Positions 28,601 to 36,395 of a DNA stretch of 64,000 nt are shown here, in pieces. Positions within the stretch are counted from its first letter, which is position 1. Each line of letters starts with the position of its first letter. This DNA is from Lewinellaceae bacterium (lineage in GTDB: Bacteria; Bacteroidota; Bacteroidia; Chitinophagales; Saprospiraceae). Where the stretch lies: the NCBI GenBank assembly GCA_020636075.1, contig JACJYO010000006.1, positions 434,001-498,000 of the forward strand, given 5' to 3'. Below the pieces are notes generated by a model. The model was not told the DNA's origin. It saw nothing but the letters and a program-made list of their open reading frames with translations, and did no database searches. Made by a program: the position numbers and the translations under genes.

Positions 28601-31600
28601 CCGAGTTATGATGACATTGACGAGCCAGCCCTTTCCTGCGGTGGTCAGTTCCCGACGCCGGATTATTTGGAAGGTATTGGCCTGCAAGGCTATCCGTATG
28701 TTTTTGGCAAGCCAGATGGTTGCTCCATCGGCTGGACGTATGAAGATGGTGTGATTGAAGTATGCGACGGTACGTATAAAGTTGTACGCGAATGGAAAGT
28801 TATTGACTGGTGCGACGGTGGTGTAAATCACTACGACCAGGTGATCAAAGTGCTGGATGAGGAAGGCCCGACTTTCAGCTGCCCGGCGAATATCACGGTA
28901 AGCACCGATCCGTTCACTTGCTGCTCCACAGTTGATCTTCCGGACTTTATTGCAACGGACAACTGCTCGCGCATCAAAGCGGTAACGGCTATGGTAACGG
29001 TAACCGACCCGCAAACGGGCCAGGTGCTGAATATGTACAATGTAGGTGGATCGATGAGCAACTTCCCGGGCAACAACCTGTGGGAGCCGGACACGATGGT
29101 AAACGTAGGCTCGACGCCTTGCTTGCCGATCGGTACGCACCTGGTTCAATACACCTTGGAAGACGACTGCGGCAATACCTCGACTTGCTCGTTCCGCGTC
29201 ATTGTACGCGACTACACGCCGCCGGTAGCTGCCTGTGATGAATTTACGGTAGTAGGTATTGGAGTAGACGATCCGTTTGATTGCTACGGTCCTGCGGGCT
29301 TCCTGGATGTACCGCCGGCCCTTGATGCTTGCAGCTTTGCAGGTGTTACCTGGGTTAAAGCCACAACCTTCGACGATGGTTCGTATGACAACTGCGGCGA
29401 TGTTCGCTTCACGATCCGCCGTATGGCGCCGTACAGCGACTGCATCACGGGTCTGAACCCGATCCGCGGCTTCCCGGATTGCGCCAGTCCGTTCCCGACA
29501 TTCCCGAGCGAATTTGAGCGCGCGATCACGGAAGGTGACTCGATCAAATTCTACTGCTGCGAGGTAGGAACCGAGCAGACGGTAGTTCTGACCGTTTATC
29601 AATTGGATGTTAACGGCAATATCGTGGTAGGCCCGACGGGCGAACCGGTACGGAACGAGTGTATGATCACGGTATCCGTACAGGATAAGATCAAGCCTGT
29701 GTGCCAGTCTCCGGCGAACGTCACGGTAAGTTGCGAGAACTTCGATCCGAGCCTGTGGGCGTATGGCAAAGCAGCGGTGTATGACAACTGCTGCCTGGAT
29801 ACAGCCCAGGTATATCAGGGTCAGTGCGGTTTGTCGCACACGGCGAACTACAACTTCTTTGACACGTTGTGCTCGAAAGGCACGATCACGCGTACCTTCC
29901 GCGCCTTTGACTGCCATGGCCAATCGAGCCAGTGCACGCAGCGCGTGTTTGTCAACTACGAGCAAGACTACTGGCTGAAATTCCCGAACGACGTGATCAT
30001 CACGGTCTGCGACGGTACGGGTAACTACGGCGAGCCTGAGTTCAACGGTGAAGATTGCGAATTGCTGGGTGTATCATTTGAAGACGAGATCTTCACGGTG
30101 GTACCGGATGCCTGCTACAAGATCGAGCGTACGTGGACAGTGATCAACTGGTGCACCTACAGCCCGAACCAGCCTTGTGTTGCCGTACCGAACCCGAACC
30201 CGAATGCAACGTCGAACAACCCGGCAAACCTGGTTGGCCCGACAATTGCACCGCTGGGTACTCCACAACCGTGGACGCCGACGAACGTACGGGTGAACCC
30301 GACGGACCCGCAGACCACCAACTACTCGGTGTTCTACCACGGTGGTACATACACGAACTATGCTACGGGTGAGCAGATCACGGTACCGAGCATTGCGAAC
30401 AACAACTGCTTCAAGTACAAGCAGATCATCAAGATCATCGACGGTCAGAAGCCTGTGGTCCAGTGCCCGGCCAGCCCGGTTGAGATCTGTGACCTGACAC
30501 CGAACGATTCCCAGTTCTGGAATGAGTCGTACTGGTATGATGCCCAAACGGGTAAACACGACTTGTGCGAAGCACCGACAGATCTGTGCGTTACAGCTAC
30601 CGACTTGTGCTCGGGCTCGAACATCAGCATCCGCTACATCCTGTTCCTGGATCTGAATGGCGACGGAGTGATGGAAACAGTGGTATCGAGCAGCAACCCG
30701 CCTGGTTACAACAATGTACAGTTTGGCAATGCACAGAACCCGAACTTCACAGGTGGCACACCGAGTGCTTTTGACGAGCGTCCGGTACCGGCCAACCAGA
30801 AGTATGGCTTCACGATCCAGAACACGGTAAGCGGCAACGACAAGACTGCCTGCGTACGCTGGAACACGATCCAACAGCCGAACAACTACGTCGTACCGCA
30901 GTTGCCTTACGGCACCCATAAGATCAAGTGGGTTGTTACGGATGGTTGCGGCAACGAAGAAGTATGCGAATACACCTTTGTGGTTAAGGATTGCAAGAAA
31001 CCGACAGTGGTATGCATCAACGGCCTGAGTGTGAACATCATGCCGACGAAAATGATCTCGCTGTGGGATACAGACTTCCTGCAATACACAGAAGATAACT
31101 GCACACCGTCGAACCTGCTGAAAACAGCGATCCGCAAGTCGGGTACCGGCACGGGCTTCCCGACGAACCCGGATGGCACACCGCAGAAGAGTGTGACCTT
31201 CGATTGCAATGAACTGGGCACCCAGTTTGTGGAATTGTGGTCGATGGATCTGGCCGGCAACGCCGACTACTGCGAGACGTATGTGATCGTACAGGACAAC
31301 ATGGGTATCTGCGGCACCAACTTCGGCAACGTAGCCGGTGCGCTGAAAACAGAAGGAACCAATGGTCTTGAAGATGCTACGGTAACACTGACAGGTAGCC
31401 ACCCGGCGCTTCCGGGCGGAAGTTTGTTCGATGTAACGAACCAGACAGGTGACTACATGCTGAATGCTGTACCGCTTGCAGGTGACTTTACGCTCACACC
31501 GATGAAGGACAACGATCCGCTGAACGGCGTATCGACCTTTGACCTGGTGTTGATCAACAAGCACATCCTTGGCCTTGAGCCGCTGAACACGCCGTACAAA

Positions 31601-32548
31601 ATGATCGCTGCGGATGCGAACAACAGCCGTTCGATCACGACGTTCGACATTGTTGAGTTGCGTAAGTTGATCCTTGGTATCTACACGGAGTTGCCGAACA
31701 ACACGTCCTGGCGCTTTGTAGACAAGGCTTACAACTTCCCGAACCCGGCCAATCCGTTCTCGACGATCTTCCCTGAGACGAAGCAAATTGCGAACATGCA
31801 AGCAAGCATGGATCAGGAAGACTTTGTGTCGGTTAAAACAGGTGACGTGAACGGCAACGCCGTAACGAGCAGCCTGATGAGCACCGAAGATCGTACAGCC
31901 GGTACGCTGTTGTTCGACGTTGAAGATCGCGCAGTGAAAGCCGGTGAGGAATTCACGGTGACGTTCAAAGCAGCGGAGAAAGTCCAGGGTTACCAGTTCA
32001 CGATGAACTACAACAACCTGGAGTTGGTGAACATCGCCCCGGGAGCAAGCATGCAGTTGGATAACTTTGGCGTATTTGCCAAAGAAGGCGCGCTGACCAC
32101 ATCGTGGGATGGCACCAACCAGGCCGAGTTTGCACTGACATTCCGTGCGAAAGCCAACGGCATGCTGAGCCAGATGCTGGGTGTATCGAGCCGGATCACG
32201 AAAGCCGAGGCATACAATGCAGGTGCTGATCGCCTGAGTGTGGCCTTCCGCTTCAACGGAGCAAACGGTTCGACGATCGCCGGTCTGGGCTTCGAGTTGT
32301 ATCAGAACACACCGAACCCCTTCATCAACAAGACACAGATTGGCTTCTACCTGCCGGAGGCAGCCGAAGCAACACTGTCGATCTTTGATGAGTCGGGTCG
32401 GATGATCTTCACGCAGCGTGGCGACTACAGCAAAGGTTACAACGCGGTAACGATTGACCGCGGCGTGCTGAACACTTCGGGTGTGTTGTACTATCAGTTG
32501 GAAACAGCCGATAACAGTGCAACCCGCAAAATGATTCAGTCGAAGTAA
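25634..32548 (+). CDS. Giant HYR-domain adhesin 2 with T9SS sorting domain
   Basis: A 2,304-aa paralogue of adhesin 1. A signal peptide ends near SLQAQ. The N-terminal domain differs from adhesin 1: it carries the GFDSYGDGWNGG motif (residues ~80-90) instead of the nidogen-like domain. HYR-like segments follow (CQITCPANITVGSDPDMCG; PVINCPQDITYNLAPGEC). Two copies of the unrecognised ~150-aa domain lie at about 26842-27315 and 27830-28320. A block of ~95 residues (IQSLVCNDLVQVSVDENCQ to PPVLDC) is conserved with adhesin 1. From residue ~996 the remaining ~1,309 residues match adhesin 1, with one amino-acid change noted (MISLWD against MIALWD). The dockerin-like, cohesin-like and T9SS sorting regions are the same. 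Confidence 0.9.
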   Translation: MNRKNYTLKMLGSFALAVICVSLQAQTIGMTWTTGAFAAEPGWEVIDLATNTVVFCEQSGGTAPVAGTTNLSLAAGTYQVTGFDSYGDGWNGGTLVFTQGSTTLFSTTGPPNPGTGFTPGNNACPGPSPVNGVSSAILGTFVVVAPDCQITCPANITVGSDPDMCGAFVDVPQPVTSDCAGIFPSFASAVTPLNFAGTLTNTPVTITAAFPPAIGDGTLTVTYQGDFDLTTETSVIIDENGVQVGIIGANGNQCGQDIDVFPVTVAQYTAWAADGVITFTLLPDAQVNQLNCAGGEFVQMTIDMPVASVPPYVNDYNFTEDASDNYPVGTTTVVWTTQDATGQFITCSMTVTVVDDIQPVINCPQDITYNLAPGECAIYHDYEVTAEDNCPIQGSVSNPVNPALTNNGQAGIMFTVENKKPFPITISSFDLSFRPGTFSFYTIEVWATTTATTHTGNQTNAAAWTKIGPDQNLDGPFNLNVLRNVSAGPGIVIPANSSRGVYVTSQQFFAGSPMVCEPNATGVIEDDYIRIDKSAGTLLVYPFGGPGTFANYIFYGNLNYAVPDLPVMQTAGLPSGAEFPIGTTQNCFITSDEAGNTNTCCFNVTVNEYANPIQSLVCNDLVQVSVDENCQAVINADQVLEGGPYGCYNNYIVELDKILPFGNGPWVPAVVGPADIGKTYQVRVTDPKTGNKCWGNIKIEDKLPPVLDCPPGSVACNVDPAPTSMTGPVAGPPMQLQSITTGGNTGNPGGLVFFNIDNLSGGDIELTEIGLSINANSTVEIWTKAGTHVGFETNQAAWTLSGTADATTGATGIGVLTPAPITTGPIVLPPGITGVGLIAPSAQHNYTNGTGANQTFTDGTVTLTMGTALNFPWNAPVFDPRVWNGYIIYNTAGVGGVPYPNGLEFNVNVFPTGTAGCYTVTAGAGDPVLEPCSDASLCYLDTEVTQDCASGLTKIINRKWTATDASGNTATCIQVIEVRRPTMASVDLPPSYDDIDEPALSCGGQFPTPDYLEGIGLQGYPYVFGKPDGCSIGWTYEDGVIEVCDGTYKVVREWKVIDWCDGGVNHYDQVIKVLDEEGPTFSCPANITVSTDPFTCCSTVDLPDFIATDNCSRIKAVTAMVTVTDPQTGQVLNMYNVGGSMSNFPGNNLWEPDTMVNVGSTPCLPIGTHLVQYTLEDDCGNTSTCSFRVIVRDYTPPVAACDEFTVVGIGVDDPFDCYGPAGFLDVPPALDACSFAGVTWVKATTFDDGSYDNCGDVRFTIRRMAPYSDCITGLNPIRGFPDCASPFPTFPSEFERAITEGDSIKFYCCEVGTEQTVVLTVYQLDVNGNIVVGPTGEPVRNECMITVSVQDKIKPVCQSPANVTVSCENFDPSLWAYGKAAVYDNCCLDTAQVYQGQCGLSHTANYNFFDTLCSKGTITRTFRAFDCHGQSSQCTQRVFVNYEQDYWLKFPNDVIITVCDGTGNYGEPEFNGEDCELLGVSFEDEIFTVVPDACYKIERTWTVINWCTYSPNQPCVAVPNPNPNATSNNPANLVGPTIAPLGTPQPWTPTNVRVNPTDPQTTNYSVFYHGGTYTNYATGEQITVPSIANNNCFKYKQIIKIIDGQKPVVQCPASPVEICDLTPNDSQFWNESYWYDAQTGKHDLCEAPTDLCVTATDLCSGSNISIRYILFLDLNGDGVMETVVSSSNPPGYNNVQFGNAQNPNFTGGTPSAFDERPVPANQKYGFTIQNTVSGNDKTACVRWNTIQQPNNYVVPQLPYGTHKIKWVVTDGCGNEEVCEYTFVVKDCKKPTVVCINGLSVNIMPTKMISLWDTDFLQYTEDNCTPSNLLKTAIRKSGTGTGFPTNPDGTPQKSVTFDCNELGTQFVELWSMDLAGNADYCETYVIVQDNMGICGTNFGNVAGALKTEGTNGLEDATVTLTGSHPALPGGSLFDVTNQTGDYMLNAVPLAGDFTLTPMKDNDPLNGVSTFDLVLINKHILGLEPLNTPYKMIAADANNSRSITTFDIVELRKLILGIYTELPNNTSWRFVDKAYNFPNPANPFSTIFPETKQIANMQASMDQEDFVSVKTGDVNGNAVTSSLMSTEDRTAGTLLFDVEDRAVKAGEEFTVTFKAAEKVQGYQFTMNYNNLELVNIAPGASMQLDNFGVFAKEGALTTSWDGTNQAEFALTFRAKANGMLSQMLGVSSRITKAEAYNAGADRLSVAFRFNGANGSTIAGLGFELYQNTPNPFINKTQIGFYLPEAAEATLSIFDESGRMIFTQRGDYSKGYNAVTIDRGVLNTSGVLYYQLETADNSATRKMIQSK

Positions 32549-32668
32549 CGCGAACAGTTTGTTCGCACTAAATATGGAAGGAAGGAAGGCGTTACCGGCC
32601 TAACCAGCCGGTAGCGACCTTCTAACTGGATAAAGGATGAATCGGCAACTGAGTTTTGCCGTAATAAG
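32549..32668. other. Copy-specific spacer after adhesin 2
   Basis: It begins directly after TAA with the hairpin cgcgaac...gttcgc (32549-32566), like the one after the subtilase gene at 3248. The rest (gttaccggcctaaccagccg) forms a second weak stem. It is unrelated to the spacer after adhesin 1. Confidence 0.6.
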
Positions 32669-32838
32669 CCAGGAATCGATTTTAACATACTTTAAAATCG
32701 GTTTTTGGGATGGCCTCTCTCCAAATGCTGGAGGGGGGCTTTTTTATTTACCCGCCGAAGCCTCGGCGTAGGCGGGTTACCTCAACCGAAACCTTTTCAA
32801 CTGCCGTAGCCTTGGCGTAGGCTGTGGCGAAGGCGGGT
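32669..32838 (+). repeat. Shared 3' UTR of module 2 with terminator
   Basis: A near copy of 23715-23913. The terminator (32713-32750) has the same stem and T-run. The following short-repeat array is one unit shorter than in module 1. Confidence 0.85.
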
Positions 32839-33024
32839 TACCCAACCGAAGCCTTGTCATGTTATACTTGTCAGACGACTCAAAATTGTCTGTCCGCTCA
32901 TCAACCTTAACCACACAACGCATGCCGGTTGCGATGTCGAATATTGCTGTCCATCATTGTCCCTTTCAGGTGTGAGGCTCATAAGCATTTCCTAAGAATT
33001 AGCCTGCCGTAGATTATTTACAAA

Positions 33025-33256
33025 ACATGAGTCATGCGAATCAGGGGTTAAAATGGCAATCGTGTCTTTCAAAAAAGCCCGTAGGGCTGACATTATAGAA
33101 GAACCAAGTTGCCAACCAGCTTTCCAAACGCCGTAGGCGTGCCATTATAATGCCGCACCTACGGCGCTTTTATATTTCTTGCCGTAATCTCTACAAAAAT
33201 GTCAGCCCTACGGGCTTTGGAGGAGGATTTTAGCCCCGGATTCGCATGACTCATGT
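33025..33256. repeat. 232-bp cruciform repeat (family B)
   Basis: The outer 30-bp arms (33025-33054 and 33227-33256) match at 28 of 30 positions and include catgagtcatgcgaatc. An inner pair, aaagcccgtagggctgacatt (33074-33094) and its complement (33198-33218), is perfect. A central hairpin is built from gccgtaggcgtgcc and related bases. A second, interrupted copy is at 44896-45362. It looks like a non-autonomous mobile palindrome; no transposase is present. Confidence 0.75.
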
Positions 33257-33396
33257 TTAAAAATTACGAAGTAATCGAGCTACCACTACCTTATGAAAAG
33301 GTCTCGGCGTTTTGACCTCTTTTCAACAAAAAGACTCGCCCTGCGCAGGTTGCGCAAGGCGAGTACTGCAAATTGTATATCCTTCTGACCCGCCGA

Positions 33397-36315
33397 TCAA
33401 TCCATCCAAACCAATTTCCCAACGGCGATCAACTGTCCCTCTTCCCGAAGTTCCACCCAATACAAACCTGCCGGAACACCTGCGCGCGGAATTTCCTGCC
33501 GGAGATACTGTGCCGGCCAGGTATGTACCAGGCGACCGGAGGCTGCGCGTAATACCAACTGACGACCCGGACGGTATAGGTCGTCCAGTTTAACGGCGGT
33601 GCGGTGTATAGCCGGATTGGGCCAAATTTGGAGTTGAAGCGGAGCCGCAGTTGGTTCCCGCGTAGCAGTTGGCAGGAAGTTTTCGCCCACGGTATGGAAA
33701 ACCGTATTGGTAATTACCGGCTCGTTGAAGTCGAAATAAATGCCTGCCCGGTTCTCAATTTCAGTGCCCAACGGGTTGTCGCGTTGCTGGTCGATGCGGA
33801 ATTGCACAAAGCCATGCGAAGCCGGCTCGTTCACATTGGAGTCGGGCAACATGATATTTTCAAACGTAACGGTCAAAACACCTGCTCCGCTAAGCGCCCA
33901 GCGGAAGGGATGACTGGAAGCGCCGGGGCGGATGGTAGCCGGGTTTAGCCAGGGCGACAAGGTGTCGCGAATGATAACCGTAAACGCGGTGTCGGTACCG
34001 GTATTCTGAAATCGGATCAGATACTCCAGTGGCTGGTTTTGCTCAATAAAATGCGGCGCATCCACACCAATGGGCAACGCCTGTTTGTCATTCGGATCCC
34101 AGGCGCCGATAACCGTCCGGCAATCGGTATCGTGAAAAGGATTACCGGTGTAATTGGCAAACATGTTGAGCATGCCCCAACTGGGATTTCCCTGCGGATT
34201 GCTCAGGCAAGCCTCCACACCCACGCTTGGCCGTTGTGATCCAAAGGGGAAGCCCGGTTCCTGATCGGCGATAAGTCGCCAGGTACTGCCGTTGGCAGGT
34301 ACAGTTTCCGGATGCGTACCGCCCGGAGGAAGCTGGAAAACCCCTTGCCGGGTGATCACATGGTCGTCCACAATGATAAAATCAAGTGCATTGGGCATGG
34401 TAGCCGTGCCGGTATTGTGAATCAGAAAAATCACGGAATCGCCGGCACATTCTGCCGAAACTTCCACCTGCGCACCTGACCAGTTGGGCAGGTTCATGGC
34501 ACAAATCGTGTCAGGGTAAATATGTGCCTCCACGCACAGCGTTTGCCCCAATTCAGCCTCACAGCTCAGCGCAGTGTATATTTTAAAACTCCCACATGTG
34601 CCGGCCGCAACAACACCCAGGTCAAAGGTTAGCAATTGCCCGTCCTGCGTGTACGGAATGGAGGCAGAATCCACCTGAAGGAGCGGATCGAGCAGTACAG
34701 TAACCGACGCCGGATCAGCGGGTTCATTACCAACGTTACAGTAATGCACGGCATACATATTTCCGAAACAGCGGCGCAAAAAGGACGTAGCAATATCGAC
34801 TTCCATCAACGGGCAGTCGTACAAGGACTGCACCGGAAAATCCAGTGTGTCGTCGATCGGTATAGTCCCTTGAAAATTGAGTTGAACAGTATCAAGGCAG
34901 GGTTCCCAAAGGTAGCTTGGCGGTATCAGCACAACTTCATACGACCCGCTGTCAATATCGGAAAGTGTGTATTGCCCATCGGTATTGCTGCTGGCGTATT
35001 GGGTAAAACCGTTTCCGGTGGCTTGTACCACCCAACCTGCCAGAGGCGGATCAAAGCCATCCACTGCACAATTGTACGTGGAATCGCGGGCGATCTGCCC
35101 GGTCAGCGAATGTGGGAAAATCCTGCCGTCCGGTCCAAATTTGATCAGGTGCAGGTTAGTCCCCTGAAAGGCGTACAACACCAGGCTGCCGTCGGGAAGC
35201 TCGCTGCCCTGGTGAAATTTGGTGGGCATAGCATCAGACAAAAAGCCCAGTGGGCGCTGCCAGGCCAGGCTGCCATCGGCCTGAATGCGGGCAAGGATAT
35301 TGTACCAGGCATTCAACAGATACTCTCGCACTACAATTACGGCGCCTCCATCGGCAGTGGCAATCACCAATTGGCCTTCCAGGTACTTATCATTATTCAA
35401 CAGTGTATTCAGATAAACGCTGTCCAGCAATTGCCCGGAAGCGGAAAGTTTATCCAAGCGAATCGGGTTTGTATTGGTTGCATTGTCAATTTCTTGGGCA
35501 AATAGAAAGGTTTGACCCTGACTGTTGAGGTCAAAAACCTGACCGTCAAAATGTGGCCACAAGCGGGCGGGGTAGGGGCTGTAGTGCCAGCTCATAGCGC
35601 CATTGCCATCAAAGCGAAGTAAATTTTCGTCTGCATAGGCATTGCTCGTGTCGATAATCCCCCAATTGTTAAAAAGGCAACCCCCGTCGGCTGTTGGTAC
35701 CAAGGTGCTTGGAATAACATAGGTCAGGGTAAAGGGGTGTACTGTGTTCCAAAGCAGGGTGCCATTTGGGTCGAATTTGTAGAGAAATCCATTTTCATAA
35801 GCGGAGGAATCGCCAGGACCAAAGTGATAGCCGCGTACAAATACCTCCTCCGATGCATTTGCAACTACGTTGATCACTTGGTTCACGCCGGTGCCTGGCA
35901 ACATAACCTCCTGCGTCCACAGAGAAGTCCCGCCCGGATCAAACCGTTTGACCTGCAATCGCGTGCTATCGGCATATGCCCGGTAATAACCGCCGTTTTC
36001 CAGCAAATAAATATCGTTGCCATAGACCGGTGACCCGGTGTTCGGAGTATACAGCGTATCGCCCTGAACAAATAATCCCTGCTCGTCAGTGTTCAACCAC
36101 TGGAGAAGCACGTCGCCACCAAAATCGGGGTAGGAGAGGGCTGTCATTCGGAAACTGCCGTCGGCTTGCGGGAACAGGCTTTGGCCGCCACCCTGGCTCC
36201 AGGAGAAAAATGGGTATTCCCGGATAAATCCTTGTGCGACCAGGCTGTTTGAAGAAAAACAGCAGGCCAGCAACAGGAGTAAGAAAAAGCGTGTGTTTAC
36301 GTGTCGGGTCTTCAT
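33397..36315 (-). CDS. T9SS-secreted protein with propeller-like N-terminal half
   Basis: A 972-aa exported protein of unknown function. The start at 36315 gives the signal peptide MKTRHVNTRFFLLLLLACC...LVAQ; the longer frame upstream is rejected. Residues ~25-450 show repeated WQRP/W-type strands and DGSL/DGGA turns, which suggest a beta-propeller. A carboxypeptidase-regulatory-like sandwich follows (SSNTDGQYTLSDIDSGSYEV), then a DUF7619-like domain (FQNTGTDTAFTVIIRDTLSP; FDFNEPVITNTVFH). The last ~80 residues are a type A T9SS sorting domain (LQIWPNPA ... GLYWVEL ... GKLVWMD) closely related to that of the 12623-14806 protein. It is divergent from the gene at 36396. Confidence 0.87.
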   Translation of the reverse strand: MKTRHVNTRFFLLLLLACCFSSNSLVAQGFIREYPFFSWSQGGGQSLFPQADGSFRMTALSYPDFGGDVLLQWLNTDEQGLFVQGDTLYTPNTGSPVYGNDIYLLENGGYYRAYADSTRLQVKRFDPGGTSLWTQEVMLPGTGVNQVINVVANASEEVFVRGYHFGPGDSSAYENGFLYKFDPNGTLLWNTVHPFTLTYVIPSTLVPTADGGCLFNNWGIIDTSNAYADENLLRFDGNGAMSWHYSPYPARLWPHFDGQVFDLNSQGQTFLFAQEIDNATNTNPIRLDKLSASGQLLDSVYLNTLLNNDKYLEGQLVIATADGGAVIVVREYLLNAWYNILARIQADGSLAWQRPLGFLSDAMPTKFHQGSELPDGSLVLYAFQGTNLHLIKFGPDGRIFPHSLTGQIARDSTYNCAVDGFDPPLAGWVVQATGNGFTQYASSNTDGQYTLSDIDSGSYEVVLIPPSYLWEPCLDTVQLNFQGTIPIDDTLDFPVQSLYDCPLMEVDIATSFLRRCFGNMYAVHYCNVGNEPADPASVTVLLDPLLQVDSASIPYTQDGQLLTFDLGVVAAGTCGSFKIYTALSCEAELGQTLCVEAHIYPDTICAMNLPNWSGAQVEVSAECAGDSVIFLIHNTGTATMPNALDFIIVDDHVITRQGVFQLPPGGTHPETVPANGSTWRLIADQEPGFPFGSQRPSVGVEACLSNPQGNPSWGMLNMFANYTGNPFHDTDCRTVIGAWDPNDKQALPIGVDAPHFIEQNQPLEYLIRFQNTGTDTAFTVIIRDTLSPWLNPATIRPGASSHPFRWALSGAGVLTVTFENIMLPDSNVNEPASHGFVQFRIDQQRDNPLGTEIENRAGIYFDFNEPVITNTVFHTVGENFLPTATREPTAAPLQLQIWPNPAIHRTAVKLDDLYRPGRQLVLRAASGRLVHTWPAQYLRQEIPRAGVPAGLYWVELREEGQLIAVGKLVWMD

Positions 36316-36395
36316 GCTCGTTGTTTTTTGACAAAAATGCGTGTTTATGGAGGAGCATTTCTGTGACATTTTTACTTTTGAATCAAAAAAATAAG

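Noticed and set aside
33312..33593. 93-codon + strand frame over the end of the T9SS protein
   Set aside because: It overlaps a clear sorting domain on the other strand; Pro/Asp-rich translation with no support.
34636..35505. 289-codon + strand frame inside the leftward T9SS protein
   Set aside because: It is a shadow of a gene with a signal peptide, domain order and sorting domain on the other strand.
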